Source: Thalassovita sp. (lineage in GTDB: Bacteria > Pseudomonadota > Alphaproteobacteria > Rhodobacterales > Rhodobacteraceae). From it: a DNA stretch of 64,000 nt. The stretch is taken from assembly GCF_963691685.1 (NCBI RefSeq), contig NZ_OY829290.1:2604001-2668000 (forward strand). The letters run 5' to 3'. Each line of letters starts with the position of its first letter. The stretch's first letter is position 1. Below the pieces are notes generated by a model that did not search any database, was not told the origin of the DNA, and saw only the letters and a list, made by a program, of their open reading frames with translations. The translations under genes were made by a program, and so were the position numbers. Shown piece after piece: positions 7,844 to 17,285 of the stretch.

Positions 7844-10264
7844 CTACGGCTGCAGTACCTCGGGGTTGCGCAGCCAGACGTCGCGCTGCGCGAACGGGAT
7901 CTCAATCCCTTCCTCGGCAAAGCGCGCGGCAATTGCGTGGTTCATTTCACTGCGCACGCTCAGTGCCCAGTTCACATCGCGTAGGATCGCGCGGATCTCA
8001 AAATCAAGCGAGTCTGCGCCAAAGCCTTGGAACAGCACCGCCGGGGCCGGATTGGCCAGCACCATCGGGTGATCTTCGGCAATCTCACGCAGGATCCCCT
8101 CTACCCTATGAGTGTCCGTGCCATAGGCCACGCCCACCGAAACGATGACCCGACCCACGGTATTGCCACGGGTGTAATTGGTCACCGTGCCGCTGACGAG
8201 GTCCGCGTTGGGGATGATCACATCGGTGCGGTCAAAGGTTTCGATCCGGGTGGCGCGCACCGAAATGTCGCGCACATAGCCCATTTGGCCGCCCACCTCG
8301 ATCCAGTCACCTTCGGAGATCGGGCGTTCGATCAGCAGGATGATGCCGGAGACGAAGTTCGACACGATGGTCTGCAGGCCAAAGCCAATGCCTACGGACA
8401 GGGCACCGGCCACAATCGCGATCGATGACAGATCCAGCCCGGTGCCGGCAAAAGCCACCAGCGCCGCCAGGGTGATGCCGACATAGCCGACGCCCGAAAC
8501 GATGGCGGTCTGGCCGCCCTGATCGATCCGGGTTTTGGGCAGCACCGAGGTTTTCAAAGCGCCCTGCACCAACCGGGTGACCAAATAACCGGCGCCAAAG
8601 AACACCGCAAAGGCAATGAAATCACTTGGCGATATCCGGGTATCGCCCACCGACACGCCTTCGAGGAAGCGGCTCCACAATTCGGTCAGGTCAGTGGCCC
8701 GCATGCCCCAGATCAGCGCCAGCACCGGCACCGAGGCCAGCACCATCGCCACGCCGATCAGGGCCGGCAGCAGCGCATCGCTGCTGTCGCCATCCCGGCG
8801 GCTGAACAGCGCGTAGGTCTGTTCGGTGAAATACTGCATGGCAAAGAGCAGCCCCAGCAAACCAGCGGTCACCGCGGTGGGGTAGACCAAAGCCTCAGCC
8901 GCATTGCGATAGCCGATACCGGCAAGGACAGGCCCCACCAGTGCGACAAGGATCGCCCCGCGCGCCAGCATGGAGATCGCGCGCAAACGGAAGGCCACGC
9001 CCTCTTCGCTGTCTTCCATCCGGGGCTGCACCAGAACCCGCACCTGCCGGGCCAGCCGGGTCAGCGCCAGACTGGTCAGCACCAGAATTGGGAAGGCCAG
9101 AATGGCACCAGTTGCGGCACTCAGCGTATTGACAGCCTCAAAGCTTTCGGTGGCGCGTGACAGCACCACAAAGATGGCCAGCGTCACCCCAAGGCGCCGC
9201 ATCTGACCGCGCCGTTCCGGTGGCACGTCAAACAGCGATCCGGCCGGCGGCACCGGGAACAGGCGGTCACAGAGCCAATGCGCCGCATAAAGCGCCACAC
9301 CCCAGAGCGGGATCTGCTGCAGTAAGGTTTCGCCTTTGAGGCCGAAAAACCCGGTGGCCAGCAGCGATTGCACCAGCAACAGCAGACCGATCCACGGCAC
9401 GATGCTTTTTGACAGCGAGGCCACAAAGGCAAGCGGTTCTGCCGCGCGGCCAGCATGGGCCCGCAAATGCCGCACCAGCCCGGTGGCCCAGGCCCTGCCC
9501 CGCAGCATCAGGACCAGCCCAAGCAGGAACAGCGGGATGATCACCAGGAGGTTCTGGCGGAACTCAAACTGGCGCAGTTCATTGGTGTAATTTGACCGGA
9601 ATTCGGCCCGCATGGCGTTCAGGCCGGCCTGCACCTCATTCCAGGCGGCAGCCCAATAGACCGGGTTCACCGGGCTGGGGCCAATCGCCAGCAGCGCATC
9701 CGTCTGACGGGTGCGCAGCGTGCTGTCGATCTCGGCAATCAGGCCGGAGGCGCGGCTGCGCGCCTCCTCGGCGGCCAGAACCGGGGCCAGCAGTTGCGAC
9801 AGCTGGGTATTCAGATCGCTGCGGCGCAGGGTGATCTCAACGCTTTCGGTGGCGTTTTCCGGGGGGGTGCCCAGCACCGCGATCTGATTGCGCAGATTGG
9901 CGATCCGCTGGGCGTTGGCCTCTTGCGCATCCTGAAAGGTTTCGCGCCATTTAACCAGGTCGGCCCGCAGGGATTCCAGCGCGGCGTCTGAGGCCAGTCC
10001 GGCCTCCAGCGCGTCCTCGGCCCGTTTGGCGGTGCGTTCCCATTCCAGCGTTTCGGCTGACGGCTGCGGCGTTGCCACCTCTTCTAGCGCTTCGGCGACC
10101 AACCCGTCATCTGCACTGGTCGCAGCGGTTGCCGGATCAGCGCCTTCCTGCGCCAAGGTTGATACTGGCAGGCCCAGACCCAAGGTCAGCACCATCAAGA
10201 AAGCCAGCGCCAGCGATTGCAGCGCCCGTGACAGCCGACTTGGGATAGACCCGCCCTGCATCAT
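7844..10264 (-). CDS. Large MscS-family mechanosensitive channel
   Basis: The product has about 806 residues. It starts with a signal peptide (LALAFLMVLTLGLGL up to LAQ), followed by a coiled, Glu/Ala-rich periplasmic region (about 40-240), then many membrane helices, and finally the MscS pore and beta domain. The pore helix and vestibule start read GFGLQTIVSNFVSGIILL, followed by ERPISEGDWIEVG. It resembles DUF3772-containing MscK/YbdG-type channels that release solutes on hypo-osmotic shock. It begins one base after the cysK stop, so the two are co-transcribed. An upstream TTG at 10279 is possible but less likely. Confidence 0.88.
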   Translation of the reverse strand: MMQGGSIPSRLSRALQSLALAFLMVLTLGLGLPVSTLAQEGADPATAATSADDGLVAEALEEVATPQPSAETLEWERTAKRAEDALEAGLASDAALESLRADLVKWRETFQDAQEANAQRIANLRNQIAVLGTPPENATESVEITLRRSDLNTQLSQLLAPVLAAEEARSRASGLIAEIDSTLRTRQTDALLAIGPSPVNPVYWAAAWNEVQAGLNAMRAEFRSNYTNELRQFEFRQNLLVIIPLFLLGLVLMLRGRAWATGLVRHLRAHAGRAAEPLAFVASLSKSIVPWIGLLLLVQSLLATGFFGLKGETLLQQIPLWGVALYAAHWLCDRLFPVPPAGSLFDVPPERRGQMRRLGVTLAIFVVLSRATESFEAVNTLSAATGAILAFPILVLTSLALTRLARQVRVLVQPRMEDSEEGVAFRLRAISMLARGAILVALVGPVLAGIGYRNAAEALVYPTAVTAGLLGLLFAMQYFTEQTYALFSRRDGDSSDALLPALIGVAMVLASVPVLALIWGMRATDLTELWSRFLEGVSVGDTRISPSDFIAFAVFFGAGYLVTRLVQGALKTSVLPKTRIDQGGQTAIVSGVGYVGITLAALVAFAGTGLDLSSIAIVAGALSVGIGFGLQTIVSNFVSGIILLIERPISEGDWIEVGGQMGYVRDISVRATRIETFDRTDVIIPNADLVSGTVTNYTRGNTVGRVIVSVGVAYGTDTHRVEGILREIAEDHPMVLANPAPAVLFQGFGADSLDFEIRAILRDVNWALSVRSEMNHAIAARFAEEGIEIPFAQRDVWLRNPEVLQP

Positions 10265-10265
10265 G

Positions 10266-11300
10266 TTACGGTGTCTCAAACACGGCTGGCGGCGCGGGCA
10301 GTTCCTTGGTCAGCCATTCCGGCTGCGGCAGACCCTTTTCCGCCAGGAATTCAGAGTTGAACAGTTTTGACTGATAGCGGGTGCCATAGTCACACAGGAT
10401 CGTCACGATCGTGTGGCCCGGCCCCATGTCCTTGGCCATCCGCACCGCACCTGCAATGTTCACCGCAGAGGAGCCGCCCAGGCACAGGCCTTCGTCTTGC
10501 AAGAGGTCAAAGACCATCGGCAGCGCCTCTTCATCGGGGATCTGGTAGTTCATATCCGGTGTGAACCCTTCGAGGTTCGCGGTGATCCGGCCCTGCCCGA
10601 TGCCTTCGGTGATCGAGGTGCCGGTGGAGGCAAATTCACCATGGGCATAGTAGCTGTAAAGCGCAGCACCCATCGGATCGGCCAGACCGATTTTCACACC
10701 TTTGGGCTGCAGCGCCATGCCAACACCTGCCAGCGTGCCACCCGATCCAACAGCGCAGATGAAGCCATCCACTTTGCCGCCGGTCTGTTCCCAGATCTCC
10801 GGCCCGGTGGTTTCAACGTGCGACTGGCGGTTGGCGACATTGTCAAACTGGTTGGCCCAGATCACGCCGTTTTCTTCCGTCTCAGCCAAGGCTTTGGCCA
10901 GACGTTCCGAGTAACGCACATAGTTGTTGGGATTCTTGTAGGGGGCGGCAGGCACCTCAACCAACTGCGCGCCAGCCAGACGGATCATGTCCTTCTTTTC
11001 CTGGCTCTGGGTTTCGGGGATCACGATCACGGTTTTGAATCCCATCGAGGCGCCGACCAGTGCCAGACCAATACCGGTGTTGCCGGCGGTGCCCTCAACG
11101 ATGGTGCCGCCCGGCTTCAGCTGGCCTTTGGCGATGGCGTCTTTGATGATGTAAAGCGCCGCGCGGTCTTTGACCGACTGACCGGGGTTCAAAAACTCAG
11201 CCTTGCCCAGGATCTCACAGCCGGTCTCTTCACTGGCCGCTTTCAGGCGGATCAACGGGGTCTTGCCAATGGCATCAGCCAAGTCGCGTGCAATGCGCAT
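10266..11300 (-). CDS. cysK: Cysteine synthase
   Basis: This is a PLP enzyme of 344 residues that makes cysteine from O-acetylserine and sulfide. The PLP lysine motif NPGQSVKDRAA, the Thr/Ser loop EGTAGNTGIG and the phosphate-cradle VGSGGT are all present. AAGGA lies nine bases before the ATG at 11300; the frame is open further upstream without a site. In Rhodobacter sphaeroides a cysK copy sits with trgAB and contributes to tellurite tolerance, and the same order (trgA, trgB, cysK) is seen here. The C-terminal extension beyond the usual fold is short and rich in Pro. Confidence 0.92.
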   Translation of the reverse strand: MRIARDLADAIGKTPLIRLKAASEETGCEILGKAEFLNPGQSVKDRAALYIIKDAIAKGQLKPGGTIVEGTAGNTGIGLALVGASMGFKTVIVIPETQSQEKKDMIRLAGAQLVEVPAAPYKNPNNYVRYSERLAKALAETEENGVIWANQFDNVANRQSHVETTGPEIWEQTGGKVDGFICAVGSGGTLAGVGMALQPKGVKIGLADPMGAALYSYYAHGEFASTGTSITEGIGQGRITANLEGFTPDMNYQIPDEEALPMVFDLLQDEGLCLGGSSAVNIAGAVRMAKDMGPGHTIVTILCDYGTRYQSKLFNSEFLAEKGLPQPEWLTKELPAPPAVFETP

Positions 11301-11354
11301 GTTCTTTATCCTTATCAGGTCTAATCCCAGACTTAGGCCTCTCAGCACGGATGC

Positions 11355-12482
11355 TCAAGCACCTCTGCGCAGGGTTTCACGATTCCGTGCGAGCCAATGC
11401 AGCGCAAGCGCCAGCGGTGTCACCCGGATTTGGCCAGTATCCAACATTTCCAACGCCCTATCGAGGGGCATCAAATGGGTTTTGATATCTTCCTGCTCTG
11501 AGGCCAATCCGCCAATCTGCGTGACCTCATCGGGCAGATCCGCCAACCCCAGATAGATGTGGAAAAACTCACTGTCACAGCCCGGCGACGGGTAGCCCAG
11601 GTGGATCTCTTTAAGGGCTTTCAGATCCAGCTCCGCCTCTTCCACCGCTTCGCGCCGCGCGCAGGCCTCAGGCGTTTCGCCGGGATCAACCCGGCCTGCG
11701 ATTGGTTCCAGCTGCCAGGGCCCATGATCCCCCCGCGCCAGCGGCCCCATGCGGAACTGTTCGATCAGCAGCACCCGGTCGCGCACCGGATCATAGGGCA
11801 AAACCAGCGCCGCATCGCTGCCCATGAAGGCCGCCCGGTCCACCACCGGACTCATCGAGCCATCAAAACGGCGGTAGCGCAGCTGCATTTCCTTCAGGGC
11901 AAAGAAATTGGCGTAGGGGTAGCTTTCTGACAGCACCTCCAGATCCGCTAATCCGCGCCCTGACGGGCCCAGTACAGGTGTTTCCTGCTGCGCCAGAACC
12001 TGGGCGGCAGCGCGGGTGTGGATCATCCGGTAGATCGCGCCAACCTCTTCGGGGGTTTTCTGACCGCGATGCAGCAGAACCTCTTTGGCGGCGGCGCAGT
12101 TGGTCGACCCCCAGATCGCCGCCCAATCGGACAGGATGAATGCGGGGCCTGCCTCATAGCTGCTTTCAGGCGGCCAGAACATCTGCACCCGACGCATCTG
12201 GCCGTCCTGTTCCAGATCCACCCAGATCAGGTCATAGCCAAAGACCCGCTCATAATAATCCAGCCGCGCCACATCTTCATCGCTTAGCCCTTCGGCCAGC
12301 AATCCAATGGCGCTGCTGCCCTCCTTGGGCAGGATCAGCGGAAAGGCCTGCCCCTTGGCCCCGCGAATCTCATACCCCGGCAACCCGGCCTCAGACAGGG
12401 TGATGCCATCCAGCGGGTGGCCCACCACGGTTTCCAGCAGGGGCAAATGGCGCAACGTGCCATAGAAGAACAATGCAGACAT
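11355..12482 (-). CDS. trgB: TrgB: gamma-glutamylcyclotransferase-like plus NUDIX ADP-ribose pyrophosphatase
   Basis: This is a two-domain protein of 375 residues. Residues 1-130 form a GGCT-like fold starting FFYGTLRHLPLLE. Residues about 190-360 form a NUDIX hydrolase with the box GRVDPGETPEACARREAVEE, followed by an ADP-ribose pyrophosphatase-type loop. It most likely hydrolyses ADP-ribose or a related nucleotide. The name follows its place between trgA and cysK, as in the Rhodobacter tellurite locus; the link from enzyme activity to tellurite tolerance is not clear. It is 28 bases downstream of trgA. Confidence 0.82.
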   Translation of the reverse strand: MSALFFYGTLRHLPLLETVVGHPLDGITLSEAGLPGYEIRGAKGQAFPLILPKEGSSAIGLLAEGLSDEDVARLDYYERVFGYDLIWVDLEQDGQMRRVQMFWPPESSYEAGPAFILSDWAAIWGSTNCAAAKEVLLHRGQKTPEEVGAIYRMIHTRAAAQVLAQQETPVLGPSGRGLADLEVLSESYPYANFFALKEMQLRYRRFDGSMSPVVDRAAFMGSDAALVLPYDPVRDRVLLIEQFRMGPLARGDHGPWQLEPIAGRVDPGETPEACARREAVEEAELDLKALKEIHLGYPSPGCDSEFFHIYLGLADLPDEVTQIGGLASEQEDIKTHLMPLDRALEMLDTGQIRVTPLALALHWLARNRETLRRGA

Positions 12483-12510
12483 TGAGGGAACTTTCAGCGC
12501 AGATCAGTTT

Positions 12511-12954
12511 CTAACGCCACAAGCTATTGGCGATTTCCACGATAATGGCAATCACCACAGACCCAATAATCAGCGGCCCGATCACCGTGGGGTGCAGCAG
12601 CACAGACCCGTAATCCGCCAGAATGCGAAAGATATCCTCCAACGCGCGCAGCGGGTTTGGGTACATCTTGCGGGTCGACAGGCGCAGCATCTCATTGATC
12701 GCCTGGGTGAACAGCCCCACCGTCGCCAGCCCAAAGGCCGCCGTCAGACCGTTGGCCAGCGAAATCATCAACCCACCCCCGGCCTTGGGGCCCAGCATGG
12801 CCCAACCGATCAGAAACCCAAGCCCCAGGTTCACATGGTTGAACCAGCCCAAAATGGTGCTTTCCGGCATCAGGGGGCGGACAAGGTCGGATACGAACCA
12901 CCCCAACCCCGCCATCATCAGCGCGCCTATCACGCGTGCCGCTGTTAATGTCAT
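12511..12954 (-). CDS. trgA: TrgA family membrane protein
   Basis: This small membrane protein of 147 residues has four hydrophobic segments (about 7-25, 35-60, 62-85 and 118-143). It matches what I know of TrgA, a tellurite-resistance protein of Rhodobacter whose biochemical role is unknown. The next genes downstream are trgB and cysK, the same grouping reported for that organism. Upstream is a cyclopropane-fatty-acid-synthase-like gene on the same strand, 61 bases away. Confidence 0.75.
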   Translation of the reverse strand: MTLTAARVIGALMMAGLGWFVSDLVRPLMPESTILGWFNHVNLGLGFLIGWAMLGPKAGGGLMISLANGLTAAFGLATVGLFTQAINEMLRLSTRKMYPNPLRALEDIFRILADYGSVLLHPTVIGPLIIGSVVIAIIVEIANSLWR

Positions 12955-13015
12955 CTGCTCGCCTTTCTTTGTTTTCTGTTCTTTTGGCCTTCACGTCCCG
13001 CAGTTAGATCAGCAG

Positions 13016-14242
13016 TCAGACCAGCTGTCGCGGATCATCCTCGCGGGCGACTGTCAATTGTACCACATCACAATTGCCGCCCCGAAACGATCCCGCGCAG
13101 GAGGTCAGGTAGAAATTCCACATGCGACGGAACCGGTCGTCAAACCCCAAAGCGGCCACATCGGACCAGCGGTCATTAAACACCTCATGCCAGCGTCGCA
13201 GCGTTTGGCTGTAGCTGTCGCCAAATTCCAGCACGCTTTTTTCGGCCAGCCCCTGCTGGCGCACCTGTTCCCGCAACGCGGTTTTGGACGGCAGCATGCC
13301 ACCTGGGAAAATGTATTTCTGAATAAAATCAACACCTTTTCGATAGGTCTCAAAGCGTTTTTCCTGCAGTGTTATGATCTGCAGCGTCGCCTGCGCACCG
13401 GGTTTCAGGCAGCGCTTCAGGGTTTGAAAATAGATGGGCCAGTATTTCTCGCCCACGGCTTCAAACATCTCAATACTGGCGATCCCATCATATTGCCCCT
13501 GCTCATCCCGGTAGTCCTGAAGTCGAAACTCCACCAGATCAGAAAGCCCCGCGTTTTCAATGCGCTCCCGCGCATAGTTAAGCTGTTCCTGTGAAATGGT
13601 CAGCCCGGTGACCCGCAGCCCACGTTCCCGGGCCGCATATTCGGCAAAGCCCCCCCAGCCGCAGCCGATTTCCAGCACATGATCGCCGGGCTTCACCGCC
13701 ATCTGATCCACCATGGAGGCATATTTTGCCTCCTGCGCGGCCTCCAGGCTTTCCTGTCCTGAGGTGAAAATGGCGGAGGAATAGGTCATCGACGGATCCA
13801 GCCAAATGGCGTAAAAGTCATTGCCTAAGTCATAGTGATAGCTGATGTTTTTCTTAGCCTGCTCACGGGTGTTGGAGTTCATCCAATGACGCATGCGTTC
13901 ATAGACCCGCACCAGAAACATGCCGGGAAACCCGTCATAGAGCTCATCATTGCGGTCATGCAGAAGATCCAGAAAAGCCTGCAGATCGGGCGTGTCCCAC
14001 CAGCCCTCCAAATAGGCGTCACAAAAGCCAAGATCGCCCTCCCGGACAAGGCGCGCGAAGGTATCGGTGTTATGCACCCGCAGCTCCGCCACAAACCCCG
14101 GTCTGCCCCCCTCGGCGCGAAACACCCGGCCATCCGGCATCACGAAATCCAGCCGCCCCGACTGCATCCGATTGGCCATTTGAAACACCTGCGCAAAGTA
14201 GCGCGGCAGGTCTGTTTGCCCTTCTGTTGATGTCAGGATCAT
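13016..14242 (-). CDS. cfa: Cyclopropane-fatty-acyl-phospholipid synthase family methyltransferase
   Basis: The 408-residue protein has an N-terminal lipid-binding region. It is followed by ISYHYDLGNDFYAIWLDP and the SAM-binding motif EIGCGWGGFAEYAA near residue 195, both diagnostic of the CFA synthase family. These enzymes transfer a methylene or methyl group from SAM onto double bonds of membrane phospholipids. In purple bacteria, related genes belong to singlet-oxygen/heat stress regulons together with photolyase. Here it follows the photolyase gene by 76 bases, which fits that theme. The exact product (cyclopropane or furan precursor) is not decided by sequence. Confidence 0.85.
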   Translation of the reverse strand: MILTSTEGQTDLPRYFAQVFQMANRMQSGRLDFVMPDGRVFRAEGGRPGFVAELRVHNTDTFARLVREGDLGFCDAYLEGWWDTPDLQAFLDLLHDRNDELYDGFPGMFLVRVYERMRHWMNSNTREQAKKNISYHYDLGNDFYAIWLDPSMTYSSAIFTSGQESLEAAQEAKYASMVDQMAVKPGDHVLEIGCGWGGFAEYAARERGLRVTGLTISQEQLNYARERIENAGLSDLVEFRLQDYRDEQGQYDGIASIEMFEAVGEKYWPIYFQTLKRCLKPGAQATLQIITLQEKRFETYRKGVDFIQKYIFPGGMLPSKTALREQVRQQGLAEKSVLEFGDSYSQTLRRWHEVFNDRWSDVAALGFDDRFRRMWNFYLTSCAGSFRGGNCDVVQLTVAREDDPRQLV

Positions 14243-14318
14243 CTTGCAACTCCCCCAAGCTTTCGCCTCAGGCTTGCAAGAAATGCGTTTTCGATCAAGG
14301 TTTTCGTGCAGATTGCCC

Positions 14319-15776
14319 TTAATCCACGGTCCCCAGATCGCGGGTTTTGAACCGCTCCATCGCAGCCAAGGCAGCCGCGCGCCCCTCGGCCAGCCCCACG
14401 ATGGGGGTCAAGGGGCGCGGCGTCTCTGTGACCTTCCACGCACGCGGCGTGGCCTCGGCAAACCCGCTGTCCGCGGCCAGCCAGCGCCGGGTATAGCGGG
14501 CCTGTGCATCAAACTTTTTCTGCTGGGTCTCAGGGTTGAACACGCGGAAATAGGGTGCCGCATCAGGCCCGCAGCCCGCCACCCATTGCCAGCCCATCGC
14601 GTTTGACGCCGGATCCCAATCGACCAGAGTGTCTGCAAACCACTGCTGGCCCAGCCGCCAATGCAGCCGCAGGTGTTTGGTCAGGTAAGAGGCCGCAATC
14701 ATCCGCACCCGGTTGTGCATCTTGCCGGTCACGTAAAGCTCGCGCAGGCCGGCATCGATCAGATCCACCCCGGTGCGCCCTTGTTGCCAGGCCTGCAAAT
14801 GCGGGTGATCTGCCACCGTGTCCCAGGGAAAGGCCTCCCACTCATGGCGCCAGGCGCGGGTCTGAATATGCGGATCATGGTAACTCAGGTGCCAGGCAAA
14901 ATCGCGCCACGCCAGTTCCTTAAGGAACTTTTCTGCAGCACGGGTCATGGTGGCCTGTCCGGCAACCGTGACCCGCGTCACATGCCAGATCTGGCGCGCC
15001 GAAATCTCACCATAGGCCAGCGGTTCACTTAAGCCCGATGTCACCTGCCGCGCCGGAAAATCGCGCCCCTCCGCGTAATCCTGCAGCGCCCCGGCCAGAA
15101 AGCGATCCAATTGCGCCTGCGCCGCAGCCTCGCCCAACAGAAGATGCGGCGCCACAACAGATGCGCCGCGCTGCATCGCCTTGCCCAACTGCCAATCAGC
15201 CAGAGCCTCTGAGCGCGGCCAACTGTCTGGCGCTGGCAACCTGTCCGGCGCGGGCATGGCCGGGGCAACCTCCTGCGCCGCAAGGGCCCGCCAGAACGGC
15301 GAATAGACGCGAAAATGCCCGCCCGCCTTGGTGGTTAAGGTCCAGGGCTCCGCCAGCAAGTTTCCGGCAAAGCTTTTCACGTCAAGGCCTTGCGCGGCGA
15401 AATGCGATTTGATCGTCGTGTCCCGCGCTATCCCCTCCGGCTCAAACGACCGGTTCCAATATAGCGCCTCTGCCCCGGTCTCCTGCACGAGCTGCTGTAG
15501 GGTCTCCAGCGCGGGGCCAGATCGCAAGATCAGACCGCTGCCGATGCGCTGTAAACTGTTCTGGAAGTGCTCCAGCCCCAGACCAAATCGCCATTTCGGC
15601 GCCGCGCCCAGCGCGTCAAACAGGTCATCCCGCAGAAAGATCGGGATCACCGGGCGACCGGTCTGCGCCGCCGCAGCCAGCGCCGGATTATCCGTCAAAC
15701 GCAAGTCACGCCGCAGCCAGACAAGGACCGGACGGCTGAGATCGGGTTGGGAGGTGGTCGTAGAGCTGTGGGGCAT
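14319..15776 (-). CDS. phrB: Deoxyribodipyrimidine photolyase
   Basis: This is a class I CPD photolyase of about 485 residues. The N-terminal antenna domain begins VLVWLRRDLRLTDNPAL. The C-terminal FAD domain carries the block MHNRVRMIAASYLTKHL and the conserved end segment MGWQWVAGCGPDAAPYFRVFNP. It repairs UV-induced cyclobutane pyrimidine dimers using blue light. The frame opens with a GTG at 15794, but AAAGG precedes the ATG at 15776. It is first in a leftward string (phrB, cfa, trgA, trgB, cysK, mscS), so a promoter is expected at 15.78-15.84 kb. Confidence 0.92.
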   Translation of the reverse strand: MPHSSTTTSQPDLSRPVLVWLRRDLRLTDNPALAAAAQTGRPVIPIFLRDDLFDALGAAPKWRFGLGLEHFQNSLQRIGSGLILRSGPALETLQQLVQETGAEALYWNRSFEPEGIARDTTIKSHFAAQGLDVKSFAGNLLAEPWTLTTKAGGHFRVYSPFWRALAAQEVAPAMPAPDRLPAPDSWPRSEALADWQLGKAMQRGASVVAPHLLLGEAAAQAQLDRFLAGALQDYAEGRDFPARQVTSGLSEPLAYGEISARQIWHVTRVTVAGQATMTRAAEKFLKELAWRDFAWHLSYHDPHIQTRAWRHEWEAFPWDTVADHPHLQAWQQGRTGVDLIDAGLRELYVTGKMHNRVRMIAASYLTKHLRLHWRLGQQWFADTLVDWDPASNAMGWQWVAGCGPDAAPYFRVFNPETQQKKFDAQARYTRRWLAADSGFAEATPRAWKVTETPRPLTPIVGLAEGRAAALAAMERFKTRDLGTVD

Positions 15777-15844
15777 GTCGCGGCCTTTTCCCACATTACG
15801 ATCCGGCCCGTGGGCCGGATCAGTTTTTCTGCCCGGAAATTGCC

Positions 15845-17068
15845 TTACAGAACGGCGTCCAAAGCCTTGAGAAGCTGCTGAATTTCAGCCTCAGTCGTGT
15901 AATGCACAAAGCTCAGGCGCAACACGCCCTGCGCGGGATCGACGCCCATCGCCTTCAGCGCCCGCACCGCATAAAAATCGCCGCCGCCCGCCATAATGCC
16001 ATGGTTCGCCAGAGCCGTGGCCACCGGCAAAGCCGCCCGGCCCAAATCCAGCGCAACCGTTGGCGCGCGGCGTTCCGGGTCCGTCGGGCCGATCAGACGC
16101 AAATCATTGCGGTTTTGCAGATACTCCATCAGCGGCGCGGCCAGTTTCACCTCATGCGCACGCATCAGATCATGAACCCCACTGCCTTGTGCCGTAAGAT
16201 CGCCGCTGATCCCATGATGAGCCGCCAAGGCCTCGATGTAATCAACCATCCCTGCCGAGGCCGCGACCTGCGCGTGATCAGGCCCTGCGGGGGTAAACCG
16301 TTTGTACAGAACATCCGAATTGAAATAATGCGCCTGATTGGGCAGCTGCATGCCCAGCTCCCGCCGGATCACCATGATGCCCTGATGGGGCCCATAGGTC
16401 TTATAGGCCGAAAACAGATAGATATCCGGGCCCAGCATCCCCACGTCAGGGATCCCATGCGGCGCGTAGCTGACGCCATCGACGCAAACGAAAGCCCCGG
16501 CGGCATGGGCCATCGCAGTGATTTCCACCACCGGATTGATCTCCCCCACCACGTTGGAGCAATGCGGGAAACAGACCATCCGCACCTTTTCATCCAACAG
16601 GTTTTCCAGATCGGCGGGATCCAGCGTGCCGGTTGTTGGGTTGATCCGCCATTCCCGCACGTCGATGCCACGCTCTGTCAAACGGCGCCAGGGGCCTGAG
16701 TTGGCCTCATGATCCTGATCGGTCACTACAATCGCTTCGCCCGGTTGCAGCCACTGGCCAAAGGCCTGCGACAGAACATAGGTGTTCTGCGTGGTTGACG
16801 GGCCAAAGCTGACCTCATCCGTGGCCACGCCCATCAGCTGCGCCAGACGCTGACGCGCCTCATCCATTTCGGCACCGGCAAGCTGACTAGCAGCATAGGG
16901 CGCATAAGGCTGCACCTTACGCGTGTGATAAAACCGTTGCAGCCGGTCAATCACCTGCGCACAGGTGTAAGAGCCCCCGGCATTTTCGAAAAAGGCCTGC
17001 CCCTGCAACGATTGTTCAGCAAACGCGGGGAAGTTATCCCGCACGAAATTCACATCTAGATCTGTCAT
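15845..17068 (-). CDS. Class V aminotransferase (cysteine desulfurase-like)
   Basis: This PLP enzyme of 407 residues has the fold of NifS/CsdA-like proteins. The PLP-binding Lys lies in YLFSAYKTYGPHQG, and the aspartate loop reads CVDGVSYAPHG. The usual active-site Cys loop of true desulfurases is not obvious, so it may act on another substrate. The family is often labelled cysteine desulfurase-like protein. I place the start at the ATG of MTDLDVNFVRDNFPAF, although the frame stays open to 17179. It stands between photolyase and acuI without tight coupling to either. Confidence 0.8.
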   Translation of the reverse strand: MTDLDVNFVRDNFPAFAEQSLQGQAFFENAGGSYTCAQVIDRLQRFYHTRKVQPYAPYAASQLAGAEMDEARQRLAQLMGVATDEVSFGPSTTQNTYVLSQAFGQWLQPGEAIVVTDQDHEANSGPWRRLTERGIDVREWRINPTTGTLDPADLENLLDEKVRMVCFPHCSNVVGEINPVVEITAMAHAAGAFVCVDGVSYAPHGIPDVGMLGPDIYLFSAYKTYGPHQGIMVIRRELGMQLPNQAHYFNSDVLYKRFTPAGPDHAQVAASAGMVDYIEALAAHHGISGDLTAQGSGVHDLMRAHEVKLAAPLMEYLQNRNDLRLIGPTDPERRAPTVALDLGRAALPVATALANHGIMAGGGDFYAVRALKAMGVDPAQGVLRLSFVHYTTEAEIQQLLKALDAVL

Positions 17069-17285
17069 GCGCACAGCTTTGCCGTGTCTCATGGATTGGG
17101 TCAAGAACCGTTGTCGCGGCCTAGATTTGACGCGGCGCTTGGCCGGATGGAGAGGTCGCGGCCCAAGAATGGGCCGCAACAGTTTGATTTAACACCCCGA
17201 AGCGACTTGGCGGCGACGGGTAATGTTGAGACCCCGCTGTACGGAGTCACCAAACCGCAATGTCGCAGTCGTCAAGACGCCAGTA

